Shown here piece after piece: positions 1-5,548 of a stretch of DNA of 21,516 nucleotides (positions are counted from its first letter, which is position 1; every line of letters begins with the position of its first letter). The notes beneath the pieces are model-generated. The model did no database searches. It worked only from the letters and a program-made list of their open reading frames with translations, and was not told the DNA's origin. The translations under genes and the position numbers were made by a program. The stretch comes from CAZWUZ01 sp964637655 [NCBI: uncultured bacterium] (GTDB lineage: Bacteria > DAOPZR01), in contig CAZWUZ010000024.1 of the NCBI GenBank assembly GCA_964637655.1, forward strand, positions 543 to 22,058, read 5' to 3'.

Positions 1-133
1 GCAGCAGCGCGCTGATGTCCGCCGGCAGGGCGGCCCCGGGTGTCGCGGGCACCACGGGCGGCGGCGGAGCGTTGTTGCCGCAGGCGGCAAGCATAACGGT
101 AAGGCAGCAGCAGGTCAGCAGGCGCAGTAGCAT
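1..133 (-). CDS. Lipoprotein, N-terminal part only (runs off the left edge)
   Basis: Only the first 44 codons are in the window. They read as a lipoprotein signal peptide: a short start MLLRLLTCCCL, a hydrophobic stretch and the lipobox LAAC, whose Cys18 would be lipidated after signal peptidase II cleavage. A Pro/Val/Ala-rich segment follows, a common flexible tether. An AGGAG ribosome site lies 7 nt before the ATG and overlaps the stop codon of the MscS gene upstream, with 11 bp between stop and start, so the two genes are probably co-transcribed and translationally linked. The mature domain is outside the window, so no function can be given. I infer a membrane-anchored periplasmic or surface protein from the lipobox alone. 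Confidence 0.75.
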   Translation of the reverse strand, partial: MLLRLLTCCCLTVMLAACGNNAPPPPVVPATPGAALPADISALL

Positions 134-144
134 GGTCAGCTCCT

Positions 145-1215
145 TTATCCCTGTTTTTCGATGAACAGCGTGCGGGTCGGGTAGGCAAAGTCAACACCGT
201 CAGCAACGAAGCGCCGCAGCAGCGCGAGGTTGATCGCCTGCTGCGTGTCCATGTACTTCGCGTAATCAGGGTCACGCACGTAATAGACCGTTTCGAAGTC
301 GAGCGAGGAATCGCCGAACCCCTTGAAGTGACAGCGGTCGAAACGCGCCAGCGGCTGCTGTCCGATAATCTCCCGTACCTGCGCCGGGATAGCCGCGACC
401 TTCTCTGCCGGGGTCTGGTAGACGATGCCGAAGGCGAACACGATGCGCCGTTCCTGCATGCGCTGGTAGTTGCGGATGCGGCTGCCAAGCAGGTCGGCAT
501 TGGGGAAGACGAGCTGCTCGCCCGACAGCGAACGCAGGCGCGTCGTCTTGATGCCGATCTGTTCCACCGTCCCCATCAGGTCGCCGACGATGATAAAATC
601 GCCAACCCCGAACGGCTTGTCGAGGATGATGGAGAGCGAGGCGAGCAGGTCGCCGAGCACGTTCTGCAGCGCGAGCGCGATAGCAATGCCGCCGATGCCG
701 AGCCCCGCCACCATCGCGGTGATATCGATGCCGAGATTGTCGAGCACCAGCAGCATGACCACGGTCCACAGGGCGAACCGGGCGAAGAACGAGAGCAGGC
801 CGAAGGTGCTCGCCACCGAGGCATCGGAAGCGAGTCTGCCGCGCAGGTAGCGGTTGAGAAAGAAGTTGATGGCCCGGTTGCCCCAGAACGCTCCCTGCAG
901 GATAACCACCAGGACGGCGCCGCGCGCGAGCAAGGTATGCGCCAGTGCCGGCAGTTCGAGCAGCAGCGTGCCGCTATAGAGCGCGATGACGATGAAAAAG
1001 AGCGGGCGGGTGGTGATCACCAGTTCCGCTGCGAGGTCGTCGATCTTCGTCGCCGTGCGCTCCGCCAGGCGGGCAAACCTGCGCCCGATGACGTTGCGCC
1101 AGACCAGCAGCAGGGCGTAGGTACCCGCCACCGCGAGCAGGGCGAGCAGCCAGCGCCCGACCGTGTTGCCCGCCACCACGCTGTCAGTACCATTGAGCAG
1201 GGACAGAATTTCCAT
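145..1215 (-). CDS. MscS-family small-conductance mechanosensitive channel
   Basis: The protein has about 356 residues, normal for the short MscS type. It opens when membrane tension rises and releases solutes during hypo-osmotic shock. Several hydrophobic helices are followed by the pore-lining TM3 and the start of the beta domain, seen as GLGIGGIAIALALQNVLGD then ILDKPFGVGDFI, the family hallmark of Gly/Ala-packed TM3 and a conserved cytoplasmic entry. The cytoplasmic vestibule follows, with VEQIGIKTTRLRS and VFPNADLL. I chose the ATG at 1215 because GGAGG lies 8 nt before it. The ATG at 1248 would add 11 residues but has no ribosome site. A sigma-70-like promoter sits just upstream (1272-1300), so the gene need not depend on the CARF-HEPN gene. 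The lipoprotein gene follows immediately. The family call is secure; the exact physiological class is not. Confidence 0.93.
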   Translation of the reverse strand: MEILSLLNGTDSVVAGNTVGRWLLALLAVAGTYALLLVWRNVIGRRFARLAERTATKIDDLAAELVITTRPLFFIVIALYSGTLLLELPALAHTLLARGAVLVVILQGAFWGNRAINFFLNRYLRGRLASDASVASTFGLLSFFARFALWTVVMLLVLDNLGIDITAMVAGLGIGGIAIALALQNVLGDLLASLSIILDKPFGVGDFIIVGDLMGTVEQIGIKTTRLRSLSGEQLVFPNADLLGSRIRNYQRMQERRIVFAFGIVYQTPAEKVAAIPAQVREIIGQQPLARFDRCHFKGFGDSSLDFETVYYVRDPDYAKYMDTQQAINLALLRRFVADGVDFAYPTRTLFIEKQG

Positions 1216-1271
1216 CAGTACGTTCCTCCGGTTGAAGAGTATGGCCACCGCACCGGCAGCACGACAGGTTC

Positions 1272-1300
1272 AGTATAGACAGTTATGCCGGCAGGGGCAA
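1272..1300 (-). promoter_or_regulatory. Sigma-70-type promoter of the MscS gene
   Basis: On the minus strand TTGCCC (1295-1300) and TATACT (1272-1277) are separated by exactly 17 bp. This lies between the stop of the CARF-HEPN gene and the MscS start. The same -10 hexamer occurs before the FecR gene and at the right edge of the window, which supports it as the genome's usual -10. A short GCCGGC inverted repeat overlaps the -35 side. Confidence 0.6.
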
Positions 1301-1307
1301 GCCGGCG

Positions 1308-2495
1308 TCAGGCGAGGTCGAGCGCCGACGGGAATTGCGGATAGTCGTCCTTGAGCCCGATGGCCGCGCAGCAGCGCATGAGGAATTCGTCCGCCACCTT
1401 GTGCAGCAGGGCGTAGGCGTCAGGCGCCATCGGGTCATCACCATGCGCGAGATGCGCGCTGTTGCGCACGCGGATGACCTTGGTCAGCAGCAGTTCCTTC
1501 TGCTCGCGGTAGATCTTGCCGACGAAGGCATCACCCAGTTCGCTGATCAGTTCGTAGCACGGGAAGGCGCCGATCTTCACCGTGCCGTCATCGTAGGTAT
1601 GCACCGCGTACTTGGCGCGCAGCGCCGCGGGGAGCTTGCCCATATCAAGGTTGTTGCTGTCCTGCTTGTAGACCTTGCGCAGATAGCACTGCGCGAAGAG
1701 TTCGACCGCCCGGTAGACGCGGTTGGCCGCGTCGTCATAGCAGGTGCGCGCCGCCATCCGCTCGGCATTGCGCAGCAGGTCGAACACCGCCTCGAACCCG
1801 TTCCCCTTCTGCTCCCCGGTCAGCCGGCGCAGCAGCGGGAGGTAGGTGTCGCGGTAGCGCGTGGCCCCGAGCTTGATGACCGCCTCGGCATAGGCAAAGC
1901 GGTCCCAGCAGTCGAACCCGCGCAGGATATTGGTGAGTTCGGTGTAGCGTTCGCGCGTCCAGCCGCCGCTGCGCGAAAGCGCGCGCAGATAGTCGGCCGC
2001 CGCCGCGTACTGGAAGCGCCGGACAAAGTCATTGACGGGCGCGAGACGCAGCGACAGCAGGGCGGGCGCGTTGAACTGTACGGCGGTCAGTTCCTGCTGC
2101 GCGGCAGCGGGGAGCAGGCCGGCGCCATCCGCCCGGGCCGCGGCCAGCGTGCACCCCGGCTGCTGCAGGGCGAGCAGCACCAGCGCGGACGCCAGCGTCG
2201 GCTGCGTGCCCTGGTAGTCGATGCAGAAGGTGTCATCCGGGCGCGGCAATTCGCGGAAGGCGTCAGCCAGCCAGCGGCTGCAGGCGGCGATATCGGCAAG
2301 CGCGCTGTCGGGGAGGCGCAACACGCGCCCGCGCGGCTCGGCCAGATCATAGCCGCGCAGCAGTGCCGCCTCGCCGCCGTCAGCGGGGATGTCTGTTCCG
2401 CGCGCCAGCAGCAGGACGTGGTCAAAGGTCTGGTAGCGCAGCGCGGCACGCACCACCGCGGTGTCGGTTGCCGCCAGCAGCAGGATCTTCGCCAT
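1308..2495 (-). CDS. CARF-HEPN ribonuclease candidate (TIGR02710 / Csm6-like), orphan
   Basis: The protein has 395 residues from the ATG at 2495, which has AGAGGG 6 nt upstream. The N-terminus (AKILLLAATDT, then FDHVLLLAR) looks like the Rossmann-like CARF sensor. Around residue 93 the sequence DYQGTQPTLASAL sits where the family carries the D-x-TGGTK-type ligand motif, here degenerate. The helical C-terminal half (about 190-395) has YDDAANRVYRAVELFAQ, typical of the TIGR02710 group. It ends with RNSAHLAHG (R344 to H351), an Rx6H motif as in HEPN ribonucleases. Relatives bind cyclic oligoadenylate made by type III CRISPR complexes and then cut RNA. No CRISPR array or cas gene is in the window, so an activator would have to come from elsewhere. 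The family call is from motif recognition; activity and ligand are inference. A related non-CRISPR CARF/HEPN signalling effector is the main alternative. Confidence 0.78.
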   Translation of the reverse strand: MAKILLLAATDTAVVRAALRYQTFDHVLLLARGTDIPADGGEAALLRGYDLAEPRGRVLRLPDSALADIAACSRWLADAFRELPRPDDTFCIDYQGTQPTLASALVLLALQQPGCTLAAARADGAGLLPAAAQQELTAVQFNAPALLSLRLAPVNDFVRRFQYAAAADYLRALSRSGGWTRERYTELTNILRGFDCWDRFAYAEAVIKLGATRYRDTYLPLLRRLTGEQKGNGFEAVFDLLRNAERMAARTCYDDAANRVYRAVELFAQCYLRKVYKQDSNNLDMGKLPAALRAKYAVHTYDDGTVKIGAFPCYELISELGDAFVGKIYREQKELLLTKVIRVRNSAHLAHGDDPMAPDAYALLHKVADEFLMRCCAAIGLKDDYPQFPSALDLA

Positions 2496-2513
2496 GCCGG
2501 TCCCTCTGCGCCT

Positions 2514-2543
2514 CTTGTACCACCACCGGCACGCACCTGTCAA
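2514..2543 (-). promoter_or_regulatory. Candidate promoter of the CARF-HEPN gene
   Basis: The minus strand carries a perfect TTGACA (2538-2543), an 18-bp spacer and TACAAG (2514-2519), a weaker -10. The expected start site would leave a leader of only about 12 nt before the ATG at 2495, just enough for the AGAGGG ribosome site. A GC-rich dyad (GGCGGCCCGCC, minus strand) lies directly upstream of the -35 and could be a regulator site. Confidence 0.45.
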
Positions 2544-2636
2544 CGGCGGGCCGCCACAAGCCGTTATCCATCCGCCCGGGGGGCACGGCCGCTCCGGCAG
2601 TATCGCTTCGTGCTTTCCCTATCCATCACAGAAATG

Positions 2637-2783
2637 CTTTTCACCGCTGAGCACGCAGAGCACACGGAGCGCGTGCGGTCTGCTGATGATTTCCTGTCGT
2701 GCCGGCGCCGGCTGCCGCCCGCAGGGCCATCCTGCTTGCCGGTTCGGCGTTTTCTCTGCGTGCGCTGTATGCCCGGCGGCGAC
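2637..2783. repeat. Degenerate dispersed intergenic repeat with long inverted arms
   Basis: The left arm contains TCACCGCTGAGCACGCAGAG and the right arm TTCTCTGCGTGCGCTG. They share a perfect 10-bp inverted repeat, GCACGCAGAG at 2651-2660 and CTCTGCGTGC at 2754-2763, plus looser matches outside it. Sequences of this type (..CACGCAGAG..CACGGAG.. / ..CTCTGCGTG..) are dispersed between genes in many unrelated bacterial genomes and give rise to spurious peptides resembling RVLCVLSGEKHF. A perfect 12-bp palindrome GCCGGCGCCGGC (2701-2712) lies inside. No coding role is supported. Confidence 0.5.
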
Positions 2784-2872
2784 CAACCTTGCCGGGTATC
2801 TATTCAGCCCGTCTGCCCGCTGTGCATAGCGGGAGAGGAATACGCGCAGCGTCCGAGGGTTGCAAAGCGCAC

Positions 2873-2929
2873 ACATTTTTCACCCTCACCCCTGCCCTCT
2901 CCCACTGCAGGCAGCGGGAGAGGGTGAAT
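2873..2929. repeat. CCCTCTCCC/GGGAGAGGG intergenic hairpin element
   Basis: CCCTCTCCC (2895-2903) and GGGAGAGGG (2916-2924) form a perfect 9-bp inverted repeat, and the loop can add CTGC/GCAG. The left flank reads TTTTTCACCCTCACCCCTG. This pattern is a familiar dispersed intergenic palindrome in high-GC genomes. Together with the element at 2637-2783 it suggests that this gap accumulates small repeats. It could also act as a weak terminator. Confidence 0.5.
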
Positions 2930-2976
2930 AGTTGCCTTGCCGGTTTTCTCCGTGTGGTAAACGTCAGTTAGTGCGG

Positions 2977-3025
2977 GGAAAGAAAAAGGGCCAGGCGACT
3001 GCGTCTTGGCTGCGTCTGCCTGGCC
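2977..3025 (-). terminator. Rho-independent terminator-like hairpin
   Basis: Reading the minus strand, an 8-bp GC-rich stem (GGCCAGGC ... GCCTGGCC, extended by GAC/GTC across a bulge) is followed at once by C, five T, C and three T. The loop contains the octamer AGACGCAG twice. It would end transcription arriving from the right, yet no minus-strand protein gene lies there, so it probably ends the candidate small RNA. Confidence 0.5.
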
Positions 3026-3160
3026 TTTGGGAAAAAAGTGTGAGGGGTATTGGGCAGAAAGTTAATGGGAGGGGAAACTTTGGTGCCCAACCGCCTCACA
3101 CAGACACTTATCGGCACTGCCACGCCACTCTTGAGCGTATTTCTGCATAACTTCAATCAT
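2977..3160 (-). ncRNA. Candidate structured small RNA (two tandem hairpins)
   Basis: On the minus strand, from an AT-rich stretch near 3160 leftwards, there are two strong hairpins and no convincing ORF. Hairpin A spans 3038-3101: 8-bp (CCTCACAC with GTGTGAGG), 7-bp (TGCCCAA with TTGGGCA) and 6-bp (AACTTT with AAAGTT) stems stacked with small interior loops and a 12-nt apical loop, followed by TTTTTT. Hairpin B (2989-3025) has an 8-bp GGCCAGGC/GCCTGGCC stem followed by CTTTTTCTTT. Only the minus strand gives U-tracts after the stems, which sets the likely direction. I do not recognise an Rfam family, and the 5' end and promoter are not clear. It could instead be a tandem terminator or a small MITE-like palindrome. 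Confidence 0.4.
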
Positions 3161-3289
3161 ATTGTATTTTATAAAACTTTCCCCTGTATCCTCATTTGTG
3201 CTGTTTAGACAGGTGCAGCGACGGAGCGGTTATCCGGTGCGGCTAATTGGCGCAACTATAAAAAAAGTATGGAAATTTTCGGGGAAATA

Positions 3290-3298
3290 TGCTATAAT
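3290..3298 (+). promoter_or_regulatory. Extended -10 promoter of the small Cys-rich gene
   Basis: TGC followed by a perfect TATAAT (3293-3298) forms an extended -10 element in an AT-rich stretch, 22 bp before the ATG at 3321. No good -35 is seen at 17 bp (TGGAAA at best), which extended -10 promoters tolerate. The ribosome site AAGGTGAG (3311-3318) follows. Confidence 0.5.
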
Positions 3299-3320
3299 GC
3301 GCATCTATGGAAGGTGAGAT

Positions 3321-3665
3321 ATGACGCTGCTTGAAGGAAAACACGAGATCGGGTGCCATAACTGCGAGTACCTGCAGACGGAAAGCGGGGCCTACTCCAG
3401 CGGCTGCCGCAAGCACCCGCAACTGGTCTGGCCTGACACCGATGAAATCGTGGTCTGCATCAAATTCAAGTGTCGTCATGAGTTGCGCTCGCAGCCCGAG
3501 TACAAGGAGCTGGACGCACTCTTCACCGGCAAATTCAAGCCGAAAATGAAGCCGAAACTCATCTATACGTATATGCCGCACGGCAATAATCCGGTGCTGA
3601 CGGCATTCCCGCTGACCGGCGGGGCGTCGCTGACCCCGAAAAAACCGTCACCCGACCGCAAATAG
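3321..3665 (+). CDS. Small cysteine-rich protein, possible metal-binding, function unknown
   Basis: The product has 114 residues with an AAGGTGAG ribosome site and a clear promoter, so expression is credible. The first half carries spaced cysteines: CHNC near residues 12-15, SGCRKHP near 29, and VVCIKFKC near 46-51. This is five cysteines with a His next to several of them, which suggests a zinc- or iron-sulphur-binding fold. Sequences with CxxC ... GCxxxP ... C patterns occur in small uncharacterised proteins. The C-terminal third is basic and Pro/Thr-rich and looks disordered. There is no signal peptide or membrane segment, so it should be cytosolic. The FecR gene follows after 91 bp with its own promoter. 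I do not recognise a named family and give no function. Confidence 0.7.
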   Translation: MTLLEGKHEIGCHNCEYLQTESGAYSSGCRKHPQLVWPDTDEIVVCIKFKCRHELRSQPEYKELDALFTGKFKPKMKPKLIYTYMPHGNNPVLTAFPLTGGASLTPKKPSPDRK

Positions 3666-3691
3666 CGTAACAAAAAGTACAATATATTATA

Positions 3692-3720
3692 TGGACACAT
3701 CTGTGTCCGTGTGGTATACT
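3692..3720 (+). promoter_or_regulatory. Promoter of the FecR gene with a dyad over the -35
   Basis: TGGACA (3692-3697) and TATACT (3715-3720) are separated by 17 bp. A perfect dyad GGACACA-TC-TGTGTCC (3693-3708) overlaps the -35 and the start of the spacer, a classic place for a repressor site. A second GGTATACTGT copy follows at 3729-3738, 16 bp downstream. The ribosome site GGAGG (3746-3750) is 6 nt before the ATG. Confidence 0.55.
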
Positions 3721-3756
3721 GTCTGTTAGGTATACTGTGCCCTTTGGAGGATTGCC

Positions 3757-5472
3757 ATGCGACTGACCACGATATCCATCAGCATCATCCTGCTGCTCTC
3801 GCTTGCGGCGGCAGCAGCTGCCGCACCGGTGGCCGGGCGCGTCGTTGCCCTGCAGGGGCAGGTGACCGCGGAAGCCGCGGGGGTGAAGCGGGTCCTTGCC
3901 CTGCGCGGCGACGTGTTCGAAGGCGACGTGATTGCCACCGCGGCGAACGGACGCGCGCAGATCATGTTCCGCGACCGCACGATGTTCACCCTCGGCCCTA
4001 ATTCGCGGCTGGGAATCACCGAGTACCTGCGCACTGCCGCCGGGCGCGCGGAGTTCCAGTTGCAGCAGGGGAATATCCGCATGGTCTCGGGACAGATCGT
4101 GCGCAATAATCCGGACAATTTCCGCATGAACACGCCGGTCGCCTGCATCGGAGTGCGCGGCACCATGACCGGCCACGAAATCGGTTCCGGCGGCGAGAAG
4201 CACTACGTGCTTGATATCGCCGACGGCCATGAAGTCATCATCTTCGGGCAGGACAATCCGAACGATTTCCGCGTGCTCACCGGCGACTTCACCGCCGTCG
4301 ATGTCGCGGCGGACGGGAGCGTCAGCGAAGTGCGGTCGATGAGCAGCGACGAACTTGCCACCTTCAACGACGCGACCACGGTCGGCGCCACTGACGGCAC
4401 GCTCACCACCGATGCCGCGGCCGCCACCGATGACGGCGGCGAAGACGGGTCAACCACCACCACTGCCGACGGCACCACCACCACCGAGGGGGCAGCCACC
4501 GACGACGGCAGCGCGGCGGGGACCACCGTGCTGGCTGACGCCACCACGACGACCACCACGACCAGCGACGCCACCACGACCACCAGCGGTTTCACCGCGG
4601 ATGCGACGGCCGACCAGACCACCGCCACCACGGAGAGCACCACGGGCGGGACGACCGGCACCACCACCACGCCCGCGTCGCTCTACACGCACAATGTCGG
4701 CAGCGTCGTGCTCATCGGCACGGACGGCAAGCCCGCCACCTCCTACCGCGGTGATGTTGCCCCCATCGGCAGCGCGCAGACCTATGCGCAGGTGGGCGGC
4801 AGCGGCTCCATCGCCACCAGCGTGTCGGGGAACAACCCGACCGTCGGCAGCGTCTCCTACTACCAGTCACCCGACCTCTACACCTGGACGGGCGCGGAAG
4901 CCGCCACCTACACCGCCGCCGGCACCTATGGCGGCGCCACCCCGTACATGGAATGGGGTTCCTGGGACCTGAACAACCCGGCGGCGCGTTTCTACGTCAC
5001 CGGCGGCGCGTCACCCGGCGACATGGCGCTCAGCCGCGGCTATGTCGTCACCGGGCAGCTCACTCCGTCCGTCGACCTGGCCTCGCTGCGTGCGAACAAC
5101 ATGCAGGCAACCTACACGGGGAGCGCCAGCGGCGTCTACTATATCAACACCACGCCGGCGCAGAACATCAGCGGCTCGTTCTCGACGCAGATCGATTTCG
5201 GCACCGACCAGATCAGCAACATGAACCTGAATTTCGCCACCCCGGGTATCACCATGGGGACGACCGGGTTCGCCGGCATCCTCAATGCCGACGGCACCTT
5301 CAGTGTGACGTCGCCGCTGGTCATCACTTCGCCGGGCGCCGGCACGCACAGCGGATCCGTCACGGGCGCGACCTTCGGCACCAGCGCCGCCGCGGTCGGC
5401 GGCACCTGGGAAATGTCAACAGTCGGCACCGACGTCGAGGGGGCCACGGGCGAGTTCCACGGCATCCGCTGA
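3757..5472 (+). CDS. Secreted FecR-domain protein with Thr-rich linker and C-terminal TbpB-like barrel segment
   Basis: The 571-residue protein starts with a Sec signal peptide (MRLTTISISIILLLSLAAAA). Residues about 25-145 are a FecR domain: GRVVALQGQV, the GDVFEGDVIAT turn, a FRDRTMFTLGPNSRL segment and NTPVACIGVRGT. Residues about 205-310 are an extreme Thr/Asp/Ala low-complexity stretch, probably a flexible stalk. The C-terminal part (315-571) is Gly/Ser/Thr-rich and beta-like. Its end, GSVTGATFG then AAVGGTWEM and GEFHGIR, resembles the last strands of TbpB-type 8-stranded barrels (consensus like A-x-x-VGGxF/W ... GxFxGxR). FecR domains outside iron uptake often bind glycans or act in surface assembly, so this is not an iron-signalling gene. 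Surface exposure is inferred. It is transcribed from its own promoter with a possible operator. Confidence 0.8.
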   Translation: MRLTTISISIILLLSLAAAAAAAPVAGRVVALQGQVTAEAAGVKRVLALRGDVFEGDVIATAANGRAQIMFRDRTMFTLGPNSRLGITEYLRTAAGRAEFQLQQGNIRMVSGQIVRNNPDNFRMNTPVACIGVRGTMTGHEIGSGGEKHYVLDIADGHEVIIFGQDNPNDFRVLTGDFTAVDVAADGSVSEVRSMSSDELATFNDATTVGATDGTLTTDAAAATDDGGEDGSTTTTADGTTTTEGAATDDGSAAGTTVLADATTTTTTTSDATTTTSGFTADATADQTTATTESTTGGTTGTTTTPASLYTHNVGSVVLIGTDGKPATSYRGDVAPIGSAQTYAQVGGSGSIATSVSGNNPTVGSVSYYQSPDLYTWTGAEAATYTAAGTYGGATPYMEWGSWDLNNPAARFYVTGGASPGDMALSRGYVVTGQLTPSVDLASLRANNMQATYTGSASGVYYINTTPAQNISGSFSTQIDFGTDQISNMNLNFATPGITMGTTGFAGILNADGTFSVTSPLVITSPGAGTHSGSVTGATFGTSAAAVGGTWEMSTVGTDVEGATGEFHGIR

Positions 5473-5548
5473 AGCAGTGTTCTGACGCACGCGGGGAAAC
5501 GTCAATGACCTACGCACGAATATCTACCCGTCTGCGGGAGCGGTGACC

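Noticed and set aside
2619-2876. An 85-codon minus-strand ORF ending in RVLCVLSGEKHF-like sequence
   Set aside because: This peptide type is the known false translation of the dispersed CACGCAGAG repeat.
1335-2927. A 530-codon plus-strand frame opposite the CARF-HEPN gene
   Set aside because: It is a shadow frame: low complexity, no ribosome site, and it runs on into the repeat-bearing intergenic gap.
2989-3025. GCAGCCAAG in hairpin B resembling the SRP RNA core
   Set aside because: The conserved GGTCAGGTCCGGAAGGA part of SRP RNA is absent, so the match is chance.
4203-4670. A Val-rich 155-codon minus-strand ORF
   Set aside because: It is the antisense of the Thr-rich (ACC/ACG) linker of the FecR protein, so the poly-Val is an artefact.
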